Assembly: GCF_018967845.1 (NCBI RefSeq)
Contig: NZ_JAHLZZ010000001.1
Span: 2,046,001 to 2,110,000, forward strand
DNA: 64,000 bases
Reading direction: 5' to 3'
Origin: Hymenobacter siberiensis
GTDB taxonomy: Bacteria > Bacteroidota > Bacteroidia > Cytophagales > Hymenobacteraceae
Positions 26,433 through 35,600 of this stretch are shown here, in pieces (position 1 is the stretch's first letter; each line of letters opens with the position of its first letter). The position numbers and the translations under genes were made by a program. The notes beneath the pieces are model-generated. The model made no database searches, was not told the origin of the DNA, and saw only the letters and a program-made list of their open reading frames with translations.

Positions 26433-26460
26433 CGGGCCGCCTAACCGGCGGCCCGTTTTT
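26433..26460 (+). terminator. Terminator after coxA
   Basis: A 9-bp GC stem (cgggccgcc/ggcggcccg, 26433-26455) has a 5-base loop and is followed by five T. It lies 46 bases after the coxA stop and probably ends or attenuates the act-cox transcript before ctaA. Confidence 0.85.
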
Positions 26461-26547
26461 GGTTCATGGGATTTAATCAATCCCTTAAATAATCTGTTTT
26501 ACTTGTGTCCTGCGGTTGCGTAGGGCAGAGGTAGCCGTCTTTTCACT

Positions 26548-27690
26548 ATGGAGAAATTTCATTTGAGTCCTGCCGTACGGCGTTTCCGTTTTGTGGGCAT
26601 TCTCACCGTCGTAAGCGTTTACCTGTTGATTCTGGTGGGTGGAGTAGTTCGGAGTACCGGCAGTGGCATGGGCTGCCCGGATTGGCCCAAATGCTTTGGC
26701 CAATGGGTGCCTCCAACCGAAGCCAGCCAGCTGCCTCCAGATTACAAAGAGATATACACGGCGCAACGGGTGGCCAAAAACCAGAAGCTGGCCCGAACGC
26801 TGCAACGAATGGGCTTTGCGCAGGTTGCGGGCAGCATATTTGCCCATCCCACGCAATACATCGAAACGGATTTCAACCCGGTGAAAACCTGGATTGAGTA
26901 CGTAAACCGATTGTTGGGCGCGCTAATTGGAGTATTTGTTTTTCTCACCGTTGCGTTCGCTCTGCCTTACTGGCGGCGCGACCGCACTATTTTCTGGCTG
27001 GCATTTGCTTCGTTTATTCTGACGGGGGTGCAAGGCTACCTTGGTTCATTGGTGGTTTCCACCAATTTGCTGCCCGTGATGGTAACGGTGCACATGGCGC
27101 TGGCGCTGGTGATAGTAGCGCTGCTACTGTACGCTGTTGACCGGGCACGGTGGGGGCAAAGCGATGTTGCATCGCGATTGCCGGAAGCGGAACTGATTGA
27201 TGCGAGTGTCGGGATGAAGCGTCCAGCGGCCGCTTTGCAAATATGGCTTTGGGCCGCGCTGCTGCTCACGTTCTGGCAGATTGTGCTGGGGACGCAGGTG
27301 CGCGAACAAGTAGACATTGTATCGGCCGCAGCGGACTATGTAGGGCGCGAAAACTGGGTGAGCAAGCTGGGTAGCGTGTTCAGCCTGCATCGTACGGTAT
27401 CGGCTGCGGTTTTGCTGCTGAACGTGTATCTGGGCTACGAGATTTGGCAGCTTGTCCAAAAACGCCTGCGCAATTTGGTTACAGCCACGCTCAGCCTGAT
27501 TAGCCTGGAAATTCTGGCCGGAATCGTGCTAGCGTCGTTTGCACTGCCGGCCGTGGTGCAGCCAGTGCATCTTACTCTGGCTACTGTATTGTTTGGCGTA
27601 CAGTTTCTGACGCTGCTGGCCGTGGCCCGTGCGCGTAAAAGCACGGAAACTATTGCGCCCACGGATGCACCCCGGCGGGTTGTTGCGTAA
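26548..27690 (+). CDS. ctaA: Heme A synthase (COX15/CtaA)
   Basis: CtaA oxidises heme O to heme A, the cofactor of the oxidase encoded upstream. The 380-residue protein has eight predicted membrane helices. Visible heme-ligand segments are the first-half EYVNRLLGALIGV, VTVHMALALVIVALLL, SLHRTVSAAVLLLNV and QPVHLTLATVLFGVQF. The N-terminal VRSTGSGMGCPDWPKCFGQWVPP contains the cysteine pair (CPDWPKC) typical of this family. The product is longer than the Bacillus type and of the alpha-proteobacterial/Bacteroidota kind. The gene lies 66 bases upstream of ctaB. Confidence 0.94.
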   Translation: MEKFHLSPAVRRFRFVGILTVVSVYLLILVGGVVRSTGSGMGCPDWPKCFGQWVPPTEASQLPPDYKEIYTAQRVAKNQKLARTLQRMGFAQVAGSIFAHPTQYIETDFNPVKTWIEYVNRLLGALIGVFVFLTVAFALPYWRRDRTIFWLAFASFILTGVQGYLGSLVVSTNLLPVMVTVHMALALVIVALLLYAVDRARWGQSDVASRLPEAELIDASVGMKRPAAALQIWLWAALLLTFWQIVLGTQVREQVDIVSAAADYVGRENWVSKLGSVFSLHRTVSAAVLLLNVYLGYEIWQLVQKRLRNLVTATLSLISLEILAGIVLASFALPAVVQPVHLTLATVLFGVQFLTLLAVARARKSTETIAPTDAPRRVVA

Positions 27691-27756
27691 CTTCGCGGCC
27701 CCGTTGGGTGCATCTTCGACAAGTTGGACCTCACAACGAAATTATAAGTACAATTG

Positions 27757-28608
27757 ATGGTTAAGGCCCGCGCCTATTTTCAGCTGCTCAAATTCCGGCT
27801 TTCGCTCACTGTAGCGTTTTCCAGCGCCATCGGGTATATGCTGGGAGCACACGATTTCAGTTGGAGCCGGGCTTTACTGGTGATGCTGGGTGGCCTGCTC
27901 GTGACTGGCTCGGCCAACATTATCAACCAGGTTCACGAGCGGGAGCTGGATAAGTTAATGACCCGCACGGCCAAGCGGCCACTCCCAATGGGCATTCTAT
28001 CGCCGGGCGAAGCCTGGGTCTTCTGCGTGTTGCTGGGGGTAGCTGGGTTGGGGCTGCTGTGGTATCTGTTCAACCCGCTCACCGCAGGGCTGTCGCTTCT
28101 GTCGCTTATCCTGTACGGATTCATCTACACGCCGCTTAAAACGATATCGCCTATTTGTGTTGCCGTAGGCGCTGTGCCGGGTGGTTTGCCGCCGCTTATC
28201 GGCTGGGTGGCGGCCACTGGCTACATTGGGGTAGAGGCGTGGGTGCTGTTCGGGATTCAGTTCATGTGGCAGTTTCCGCACTTCTGGGCCATTGCCTGGG
28301 TGGCCGACGACGATTATAAGCGGGCCGGCTTCAAAATGCTGCCCTCGCCTGGCAACCGCGACCTGCGCACCGCGTTTCAGATAATGACCTATACGCTGCT
28401 GCTGATTCCGCTTAGCCTGTTGCCGCTGGAATTCAATATTTCCGGTCGTATATCGGCATTGGTAGCGGTAGTGGCGGGCGTGCTGTTTCTGTTGCTCACG
28501 GTGCAGCTGATGCGTACGCAGTCGCGCAAGGCGGCACTGCGCATCATGTTTGCTTCTTTTTTGTACCTGCCCATCGTACAAATTGCTTTGGTACTGGACA
28601 AAATATAG
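27757..28608 (+). CDS. ctaB: Protoheme IX farnesyltransferase (heme O synthase CtaB)
   Basis: CtaB farnesylates heme B to heme O, the substrate of CtaA. The 283-residue protein has about nine membrane helices. The prenyltransferase motifs are present: N-IINQVHERELDKLMTRTAKRPLP in the first half, and YTPLKTISPICVAVGAVPGGLPPLIGW in the second. The preceding TTG at 27754 could be used, but the ATG at 27757 gives the family start (MVKARAYFQLLKFRLSLTVAFSSAIGY). It is the partner of ctaA and lies in the assembly half of the locus. Confidence 0.94.
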   Translation: MVKARAYFQLLKFRLSLTVAFSSAIGYMLGAHDFSWSRALLVMLGGLLVTGSANIINQVHERELDKLMTRTAKRPLPMGILSPGEAWVFCVLLGVAGLGLLWYLFNPLTAGLSLLSLILYGFIYTPLKTISPICVAVGAVPGGLPPLIGWVAATGYIGVEAWVLFGIQFMWQFPHFWAIAWVADDDYKRAGFKMLPSPGNRDLRTAFQIMTYTLLLIPLSLLPLEFNISGRISALVAVVAGVLFLLLTVQLMRTQSRKAALRIMFASFLYLPIVQIALVLDKI

Positions 28609-28611
28609 CTG

Positions 28612-28682
28612 TTGGTTGTTAATAGCTAGTTGCCTGCCGGGAATAAAAAACCGGGCTGCCAGCAACTAAAAAACGTCAACCA
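28612..28682. repeat. Degenerate dyad spacer between ctaB and the first subunit III gene
   Basis: Left text ttggttgttaatagctagttgc and the right-hand counterpart ending gtcaaccaa pair imperfectly, with a small GC hairpin (ccgg..ccgg) inside. The build and position resemble the other in-operon dyads. Confidence 0.45.
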
Positions 28683-28702
28683 ATTCCCCTAATATCTAGA
28701 TT

Positions 28703-29290
28703 ATGAATCCTTCTGAAACGTTATCCGAAAAGGAAGTTGGACTAGGCTGGCACCCTAAGCGCGTGCTGCTTATTCTGCTTATTTTCAGCATTGTGATGAT
28801 GTTCGCGGCTTTTACCAGCGGCTACATCGTGCGCCGCGATGAAGGCAACTGGCGCGAGTTTGACCTGCCCGCTTCACTTCTCATCAACTCCATTCTGATT
28901 GCGCTGAGCAGTGCGAGCATACAATGGGCCTATCTCTCAGCACGTAAGGACGAAATCAACCGGGTGAAAATCGGTATGATTGTCACGCTGGTACTTGGGT
29001 TGGCTTTCCTGGTGGGACAGTACCATAGCTTCGGCGACCTGGTGGGCGGCAATACGTACTTTGGCGGAGCCGATGCCAATCCTTCCGGTTCATTCGTATA
29101 CGTTTTGATGGGTGTGCACGCTTTTCACTTGGTTACGGGGCTTGTTTTTCTGGCCGTAGTACTCAGGCGGACGCTTAATTATCAGGTGCATTCGCGTGCC
29201 TTGCTCTCCATCGGCAACGCTACTTTATACTGGCACTTCTTGGGCGGGCTTTGGCTGTACCTGTATTTGTTCTTACTTTTGAACCACTAA
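28703..29290 (+). CDS. Heme-copper oxidase subunit III family protein, short form (195 aa)
   Basis: Five hydrophobic helices are visible. The C-terminal half has the subunit III pattern (SFVYVLMGVHAFHLVTGLVFLAVVLRR, and ATLYWHFLGGLWLYLYLFLLL). At 195 residues it is the short, five-helix type of subunit III, as in caa3-type oxidases. Subunit III supports the stability of subunit I and the proton uptake path. A second, longer subunit III gene follows after 21 bases, so the locus has two tandem copies. Confidence 0.9.
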   Translation: MNPSETLSEKEVGLGWHPKRVLLILLIFSIVMMFAAFTSGYIVRRDEGNWREFDLPASLLINSILIALSSASIQWAYLSARKDEINRVKIGMIVTLVLGLAFLVGQYHSFGDLVGGNTYFGGADANPSGSFVYVLMGVHAFHLVTGLVFLAVVLRRTLNYQVHSRALLSIGNATLYWHFLGGLWLYLYLFLLLNH

Positions 29291-29311
29291 AACGACATTA
29301 CGCTGTCTGCT

Positions 29312-30085
29312 ATGGCCCAACCGACCACTTTGCCGCATCCCGCGGCTTCCGCTACTCACGATGCCCCGCGCACCGGCAACTGGGATGGCGGCAACGAACC
29401 CTTCAAAGCGAGCTACGGTAAGCTGATGATGTGGTTTTTCCTGCTTTCTGACGCATTTACCTTTGCCGCCTTCCTCACCACCTATGGCATGATTCGCCAT
29501 AAGCACGAGGTTTTTACGGGTGAAGCTAAAGATTTTGTGTTCAGCACGCGCTGGTGGCCCATCCCTGACCACGTATTCAATGCCTTCCCCGGCATGGGCG
29601 AGGCCAACGTTCCGCTCGGTTTCGTGGCCCTGATGACCATGATTCTGATTCTGAGCTCCGTGACGATGGTGCTGGCCGTAGAAGCCGGCCACCGCATGGA
29701 TAAAGCCGATGTGCAAAAGTGGCTGCTCTGGACCATCCTGTTTGGCTCTGCCTTTTTGGCCAGTCAGGCTTGGGAGTGGGGTCACTTCATCCACGGCCAC
29801 ACCGAAGGCACGGTAATGGCCGACGGTACCGTGTTCCACGGAGCTAATCTGGCAATGAACCAGTACGGGCCAGTGCTATTCGCCGACTTGTTCTTCTTCA
29901 TCACCGGTTTCCACGGTACGCACGTATTCTCGGGCGTCTGCCTGTTGGTGTGGTGCTTTATTGCTACCACCAACGGTACCTTCGAAAAGCGCGGGCACTA
30001 CGAGATGATTGAGAAAATCGGCCTCTACTGGCACTTTGTAGACTTGGTGTGGGTGTTCGTATTCACCTTCTTCTACCTCGTTTGA
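29312..30085 (+). CDS. coxC: Cytochrome c oxidase subunit III, long form (257 aa)
   Basis: The 257-residue protein has the subunit III features KLMMWFFLLSDAFTFAAFLTTYGMIR, AFLASQAWEWGHFIHGHTEG, FFITGFHGTHVFSGVCLLVWC and the C-terminal IGLYWHFVDLVWVFVFTFFYLV, the conserved WHFVDxVWVF block. The N-terminus is hydrophilic and Thr/His/Pro-rich before the first helix. It is the main subunit III of the caa3-type oxidase and lies between the short paralogue and the subunit IV gene. Confidence 0.94.
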   Translation: MAQPTTLPHPAASATHDAPRTGNWDGGNEPFKASYGKLMMWFFLLSDAFTFAAFLTTYGMIRHKHEVFTGEAKDFVFSTRWWPIPDHVFNAFPGMGEANVPLGFVALMTMILILSSVTMVLAVEAGHRMDKADVQKWLLWTILFGSAFLASQAWEWGHFIHGHTEGTVMADGTVFHGANLAMNQYGPVLFADLFFFITGFHGTHVFSGVCLLVWCFIATTNGTFEKRGHYEMIEKIGLYWHFVDLVWVFVFTFFYLV

Positions 30086-30090
30086 AAAAG

Positions 30091-30177
30091 AGTTATGAGT
30101 TAAAAGTTAAGGGTTATCAGTTGGTCAAATCCACTCGCTAACCCACGCTTTTAACTTATAACTTTTAACTCATAACT
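30091..30177. repeat. Degenerate tandem/dyad spacer between coxC and the subunit IV gene
   Basis: A perfect 19-bp stem (30091-30109 with 30159-30177; text agttatgagttaaaagtta) encloses about 49 bases. Related 7-8 nt units (aactcat-, aacttat-, aactttt-) repeat up to the next ATG at 30191. Confidence 0.75.
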
Positions 30178-30190
30178 CATAACTTACCCA

Positions 30191-30535
30191 ATGGCTTCTC
30201 ACGCAACTACTGAACACACCCTTGCCCCGGGTGAAATCGCCAAGCCAAACACCGCCTGGATTTGGCGGGTATTCGGCATCCTGGTTGGTATCACGGCCGT
30301 CGAATTCGTTTTCGTATTCCTGATGTCCCCGAGTACGCTGCGCAATAGCATTTTCATCGTGCTCACCATCATGAAAGCATTCTTTATTGTGGCTGAGTTC
30401 ATGCACCTGAAGCACGAAACCAAAGGACTGATTTGGACCATTCTGGTGCCGGTGTCCCTGTTGGTATGGCTGTTGGTGGCGCTGGTTACCGAAGGCTCGT
30501 TCATGGGCGAAGTGCTGCAAAGCATGTTTAAATAG
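30191..30535 (+). CDS. Cytochrome c oxidase subunit IV family protein
   Basis: The 114-residue protein has three membrane helices in the pattern of prokaryotic subunit IV (CyoD/CtaF type): WIWRVFGILVGITAVEFVFVFLM, FIVLTIMKAFFIVAEFMHLKHE and TILVPVSLLVWLLVALVTEGSFM. The middle helix with EFMHLKHE is typical. It is a small structural subunit of the oxidase. The next gene starts only 3 bases after its stop, so they are probably co-translated. Confidence 0.9.
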   Translation: MASHATTEHTLAPGEIAKPNTAWIWRVFGILVGITAVEFVFVFLMSPSTLRNSIFIVLTIMKAFFIVAEFMHLKHETKGLIWTILVPVSLLVWLLVALVTEGSFMGEVLQSMFK

Positions 30536-30538
30536 CGG

Positions 30539-31213
30539 ATGCGGCCCCGCCAAACCATTTTGCTGGGGCTACTGCTATTGGTGCCAGTACTGGCCTTTCT
30601 GTTCCTGTTCCGCTTCGGCTCCAACCGTTACGCGCTGCCAACTTACCTGCCCGACCGCGTGGATTCCACGCAGGTTGGCGGGGAGTGGCAGCGCGATACT
30701 GTTTTCCACCAAATAGCGCCGTTTCAATTGTCGTCTGCTAATGGGCGGGATGTGAGCAGCCGGGAGTTGGGCCAGGGCTTATACATCGCCCAGTTTTTTG
30801 GTGCCGATGAAGCCAGCGTCCGCGTAGCCCGCCAATTGCTGCGGGTGCAGGAGAAGTTCCGGCACGAGCCCCGCGTGCGCCTGGTCACCTTCGTGCTGAA
30901 TGGTGAACCCAGCCAGACCATTGCCCTGACGAAGCTGGCCGAGCAATACGGTGCCACTGCGGGCAAATGGTTTTTCCTGACCGGTGCGGCCGATACCCTC
31001 AAAAAACTCACGCAGCAGGAGTTTCGCCTCACCGCCGACCCCAAGCGACTGGCTGGGGCCGTGTACACGGCTAACATCCCCGCCGGCCGGCTGTTGTTGG
31101 TTGACAATCAGCGCCGGGTGCGTGGCATTTATGATGGCACCGACGGACGCGAAATAGACCGCTTACTCACGGAAGTAACGGTGCAGCTCTACGATTATGA
31201 ACACCCCCACTGA
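30539..31213 (+). CDS. SCO1/SenC-like thioredoxin-fold protein lacking the copper ligands
   Basis: The position in a cox locus and the layout (one N-terminal membrane anchor, LLGLLLLVPVLAFLFLF, then a thioredoxin-like domain with VDNQRRVRGIYDGTDGREI near the C-terminus) match the SCO family, which delivers copper to CuA of subunit II. However, the protein has no cysteine at all. The CxxxC position reads IAQFFGADEASVRVAR, and the conserved His before the last strand is replaced (ANIPAGRLLLVDNQ). Copper binding through the canonical site is therefore not possible. The start lies 3 bases after the subunit IV gene, and the 3' end overlaps the DUF420 gene by 17 bases. Either the role has changed or copper delivery uses another protein. 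Confidence 0.75.
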   Translation: MRPRQTILLGLLLLVPVLAFLFLFRFGSNRYALPTYLPDRVDSTQVGGEWQRDTVFHQIAPFQLSSANGRDVSSRELGQGLYIAQFFGADEASVRVARQLLRVQEKFRHEPRVRLVTFVLNGEPSQTIALTKLAEQYGATAGKWFFLTGAADTLKKLTQQEFRLTADPKRLAGAVYTANIPAGRLLLVDNQRRVRGIYDGTDGREIDRLLTEVTVQLYDYEHPH

Positions 31214-31772
31214 ACAACTGCACCCCCCGGTAATGGCCCCCGGGGACTATACGCGCTACAGAATTATCCTTGGTGGCCTGGGCATCGTGGTGCCGCTGCT
31301 GGTAGCAATACTGTTTTATTTCAAGGGCATTTTCAAGATTGATGGGGCTGATGCGTACTTGCGCATGCTGCCAGCCGTGAATGCCGGCCTGAACTCACTG
31401 ACGGCCGTGGCCCTGCTGGTTGGGTATTACTTTATCCGCCGGAAGAACGTGCTGGCCCACCGGGCGGCCATGGGCACGGCCTTCGTCCTGGGTGGGCTGT
31501 TTCTGCTGTCGTACGTGGCGTATCATTCGCAGGTAGAAAGCACGCACTTTGGTGGGGTAGGGGCTGCCCGTCTTATTTATTTCGTCTTGCTTCTTACCCA
31601 TATCAGCCTCGCGGTGGTGACGGTAGGACTCGTGCTGTTTACGCTCTATTTCGCGCTCACGGGACAGTACACCAAGCACAAAGCCATTGCGCGCTGGACC
31701 TTTCCGGTCTGGCTGTACGTATCAGTCACGGGCGTTATTGTGTATTTTATGATTTCGCCGTATTATGTCTGA
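31197..31772 (+). CDS. DUF420 membrane protein (CtaM-like oxidase assembly factor)
   Basis: The 191-residue protein has six hydrophobic segments and reads as DUF420: RMLPAVNAGLNSLTAVALLVGYYFIRRK, HRAAMGTAFVLGGLFLLSYVAYH, LIYFVLLLTHISLAVVTVGLVLFTLYFAL and RWTFPVWLYVSVTGVIVYFMI. In Gram-positive bacteria the related CtaM is needed for maturation of heme-copper oxidases; the same role is inferred here from the neighbours. It overlaps the 3' end of the SCO-like gene by 17 bases. Confidence 0.9.
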   Translation: MNTPTEQLHPPVMAPGDYTRYRIILGGLGIVVPLLVAILFYFKGIFKIDGADAYLRMLPAVNAGLNSLTAVALLVGYYFIRRKNVLAHRAAMGTAFVLGGLFLLSYVAYHSQVESTHFGGVGAARLIYFVLLLTHISLAVVTVGLVLFTLYFALTGQYTKHKAIARWTFPVWLYVSVTGVIVYFMISPYYV

Positions 31773-31811
31773 TAATAAGAAACTTTGCTTTAATCTCCGT
31801 GTTGGTTTATT

Positions 31812-32066
31812 ATGAAAAAGACCTTTTTTGCCGCTGCTTTTACCCTGTTCCTGGGTGTGATGCTAAGCTTGGCGCCGCTGGCTGCCCAGGCGCAATGCTC
31901 GATGTGTAAGTCGCAAGTAGAAGCGGCCCGGCAGGAGCGTGATGATTACGACGTGGCCGGTCTCAACAAGGGCATCCTTTATATAATGACGGTTCCCTAT
32001 ATTTTGATGGGAGCGGTAGGTTATTTCTGGTATCGTCGCACGCACCCCAAGGCGGTCAAAGCATAG
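31812..32066 (+). CDS. Small exported CxxC membrane protein of the cox locus, 84 aa
   Basis: A signal peptide (MKKTFFAAAFTLFLGVMLSLAPLAAQA) is followed by QCSMCKSQVEAARQERDDYDVAGLN with a CxxC pair just after the cleavage site, then one membrane helix (GILYIMTVPYILMGAVGYFWY) and a basic end. The mature protein would expose the CxxC to the periplasm. I know no named function. Given the cox assembly context and the copper-ligand-less SCO gene nearby, a role in copper or disulfide handling is conceivable, but this is inference. The stop (tag) overlaps the GTG start of the DUF983 pseudogene. Confidence 0.8.
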   Translation: MKKTFFAAAFTLFLGVMLSLAPLAAQAQCSMCKSQVEAARQERDDYDVAGLNKGILYIMTVPYILMGAVGYFWYRRTHPKAVKA

Positions 32067-32464
32067 TGCAGCAGCCCACTAAGGCTGTTGCATCTACAGC
32101 CCGGGCGCTGTTGGAACTGCGGTGTCCGCGCTGCCATACGGGTAAGCTCTTTACACATGCGGCGTTCAGCACTAGTTTTATGGAAATGCCCGAAGCCTGT
32201 CCGGTCTGTCATTAGACTTATGAGCCGGAGCCGGGATTTTACTATGGTGCGATGTACATAAGCTCGGGTTTCTCGACAGCAGCGCTGCTGGGAATTGGGT
32301 TTTTGCTCTATTATCTCGCCAACGACTCACCCCTGTGGGTTTATGTGATAACTGTGGTCGTAGCCGTATTGGCCGTAACGCCGCTACTATTCCGCTATGC
32401 GCGGGCCGTGATGCTCTACGGGGTTGGCGGTGCTAGCTTCGACCCGCGTTATCTAAATCGATAG
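32066..32464 (+). pseudogene. DUF983 gene interrupted by one in-frame TAG
   Basis: From a GTG at 32066 the frame reads as DUF983: a zinc-ribbon-like part with CPRCHTGKLF and CPVCH, then TYEPEPGFYYGAMYISSGF, two membrane helices and a conserved GGASFDPRYL end. A TAG at 32213-32215 (codon 50), directly after CPVCH, breaks it; every codon after it continues the family sequence in the same frame to the TAG at 32462. A single C to T change from CAG would explain it. DUF983 proteins commonly accompany cox loci. The 70-codon remainder from 32252 could be translated alone, but without the cysteine part. Confidence 0.85.
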
Positions 32465-32486
32465 AAATAAATATTTTGAGGACTGC

Positions 32487-32514
32487 AAAAAGGCTGCCCA
32501 TGGGCAGCCTTTTT
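32487..32514. terminator. Terminator at the end of the act-cox locus
   Basis: A perfect 28-nt palindrome (aaaaaggctgccca paired with its complement) ends in a T-run. It follows the DUF983 stop by about 23 bases. Confidence 0.85.
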
Positions 32515-32540
32515 TATTAGGCTTGGATTTTGCGGTTCAC

Positions 32541-32578
32541 TCGAATGAGGGCTCCTTTGCGGGAGGCATCTCATTCGA
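32541..32578. promoter_or_regulatory. Inverted repeat upstream of the sensor kinase gene
   Basis: tcgaatgag (32541-32549) and ctcattcga (32570-32578) form a 9-bp dyad with about 20 bases between the arms; inner bases gctcc/ggga extend it loosely. It lies 45 bases before the kinase start and could be an operator or leader hairpin. Confidence 0.35.
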
Positions 32579-32622
32579 ATGCTGGCACTGCTTCGAAAAG
32601 CAAGGCCTCATGACCCGGTAAC

Positions 32623-35600
32623 GTGCTTACTTTGGGTGGGCTGCCTTTACTGCGCCGGATTAACGACTTCATCGCTTCTTTTTTGCACCCGCTTTCTTCC
32701 CCCGGCTCAATCCTGAAACCAGCTTACTCACAACGGCGTCTACCCTGGCTGCTGCTGCTGGGGGCGGTTTTGTGTTTTGTAGGTGGTTACCTGGCCAGCC
32801 GCTACGCGCAAGCCCCGGGCATGGTGCAGCGTACCGATGTGGTGCGCCTGCAACAGCTGGTGCGGAATGCCGAAACCACGGCCCGTCGCGAAGCCGATAC
32901 GGTGGCGGCCGAGCTGTCGCGCGGTAACTATAGCTTCCAAAAGCTTATTTCCCAGACTACGTACCCCACTTGCGTATTGGAAAACGGAGCCCTGCGCTAC
33001 TGGTCCGATGCAACGTTGCGGCCGCAGGAGGATGCGGCCCGCACAGCTGCCGAGCGCCTTGTGGAAACGCCGATGGGCCAGTTCCTGCAGTTGCGCCGTC
33101 TGGCGGGGCGGTACCTGGTTCTCGTTTACCTGCCTCTGGAACGGCACTACGGCATCACCAACCGCTACCTGCGGGAGGGCGGCGAGCAGGCACTGATTCG
33201 CGGGCTGGAACTGAAAGTGGTGGCGGATAGCTCGGTCCACGGCTCGGCTCGGTTTGACGCACCCGATGGCCACTACCTTTTTTCTATCAAGCGGTTGCAG
33301 CCCAATCCGCTCACCGGGCAGTACGTGCCGCTGGCGTTGCTGGCGTTGGGCAGCCTACTGTATGCCATGGGGTGGCTGCTGCTGGCGTGGCGCTGGTGGC
33401 AGGCCGGGCGGCCGCTGACCGCCGTGGCCTCATTGGTGATGCCTTTGGTGATGCTGCGGGCGCTACTGTTGTACCTGGGACTGCCATATTCTTTTATCGA
33501 ACTGCCCTTGTTTGACCCCTGGGTGAGTGCGGCCGCGTGGTGGGCGCCCTCGCTGGGCGACTTATTACTCGATTCCCTGCTGGCTTTGTTGGTAGCCGTG
33601 GGCGGTGTGGCATTGTGGCGGTATTTCCAAGTGCCGCAGCGGGTGCGGGCCCCGCGTGCGCTAAGCCGACAGGTTGTGGCCGCAGTAGCGGTGGGGGCGG
33701 CTTTTTGTGGTTGGCTGGGACTGTTGTTTAGCTATTATAACACGGTTTTTGGCGGTTCCCAACTGAGCCTCGATGTGAGCCGAAGCGTGCAGATAACGGG
33801 TTTCTGGGTGGTGCTGGCACTGGCGGTGCTGTTGCACACCGCCGCGTGGCTGGCCGGACTGTTCGGCCTGACGCAGCTGGCAGGCGCGTTATTGCAGCAT
33901 GTACCGCGCCGGCTGCTGCTGCTGGCTCCCGCGCTGGCTACGCTGCCGGTGCTGGGGTCGGGGCTGGTACTGGGTGAGCCGTGGGTGCTGCTGGTGGGGG
34001 TTTTACTCTTGTTCGCCGCGCTGGTGCGGGCTATAAACCTACGGGCCGCGCCCACTACCAGTAATTACCAATCGTCGGTGCTGTTGGTACTGCTGCTGGC
34101 CCTTACGGCGGCTACCGGGGCACTGGCGCTGTACTCCCGCTTCGAAAAGCAGGTGTTGGTTGATAAGCAGCGTCTGGCGGGTAATCTGTTGGTTGATAAC
34201 GATTTTCAGGGGGAGTTTCTGCTGAGTGAGCAGATGCACAAAATTGCGCACGACCCGTTTGTCCGGCGGGCGCTCACGGCTGCTTTCGGGCGGCCCGAAG
34301 TGGTGCGCGAACGCATTGCCCGGCAATACCTGAGCCACTATTTTGACAAATACGAGAGCAATATCACGCTGTATGACGCGGCGGGCGACCCGTTAGGCGC
34401 CCCAACGGGAACTCCCAGCCTACGCGAAACCCGCGCAATTACCGAGCGGCTGGCCAAGCCTACGGGGCAGGCCGGCGTGTTTCTGGTGCAGTCTGATAAT
34501 CCGTTTGGCTCGCGGCGCTATGTGGCGCACATCACCGTGCCGGGGCAGCGGGTGAATGGAATTGGCTTACCGCTGGGCGCCGTGCGGGTAGAATTGACGC
34601 TCAAGAAGCTCACTTCCTACAGCGTACTGCCGGAGCTGCTGGTGGACCAGAAATTCTTTGAGCCCGGCCTGGCCACCGAGCTGAGCTACGCCGGCTACAA
34701 CCACGGCCGGCTGGTGTACAGCGAAGGCGATTTTGACTACGCCAACCGCCTACCCACGGCTCTGCTGACCGAGCCGCGCCTTTACACCACGGGCCTCACG
34801 CGCAAGGGCTTCCATCAGTTTGCTGTGCGGGGCTCGCTGGACCGGACCGTGGTGGTGACCACGGCCACGTATTCGCTGGGGGACTGGCTGGCCAATTTTT
34901 CGTTTCAGTTCTTGCTATCGACGTTTTTCTGGCTGCTGCTGGGCGGCGTGGCCCTGCTGGTACGCGGCCGGGCACTGCCCCGGCTCAATTTCAGCACGCG
35001 CATTCAGCTGCTGCTGAACGTGGGCATTGTGGTGCCGCTGCTGGTGGTGAGCGTGGCCACGGCCAGCCAGCTTATTGACTCGTATAAGCTCGACCTGGCC
35101 CGCACGTATGAGCGGCGCGGCCAGCTGGCCCTGGAAAGCCTGCGCCGGCAGCGCCACCTGCTTTCCGACAGCACGGCCCGCCCCACGCTGGCCGTGCTGG
35201 TCAAAAACGTGGCCGCCCTCACCGAAACCGACCTCAACCTTTATGATGCCCACGGCGAGCTGCTGGCCAGCAGCCAGCCCCTCATTTTCGATGCCGGGCT
35301 GCTGGGGCCGCTGGTGAACCCGCAGGCCATGGTGGCATTGGGTGAGCGCAACCGGCCCCGCGTCCTGCTCACGGAGCGGGCCGGGTCGTTATCGTTCAAT
35401 TCGCTGTACCTGCCGGTGCGGGCCGGGGCAGGCGAGGCCGTGGTGACCGACTTGGCCGGGCACGCATTGGGGCACGGCAGTGCCGATGGCCCTGCGAAGA
35501 AAGGGCCGGTTTACGCGGTGCATTCGGTATTTGACGATGACGACGGGTCGTCGTTCGACGAAACGGCCTTGCCCACCGGCCCGATTCTGGGCTACGTGGG

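Noticed and set aside
32252..32464. 70-codon frame taken as a complete small membrane gene
   Set aside because: It is the second half of the DUF983 gene, continuous in frame with the zinc-ribbon half before the TAG.
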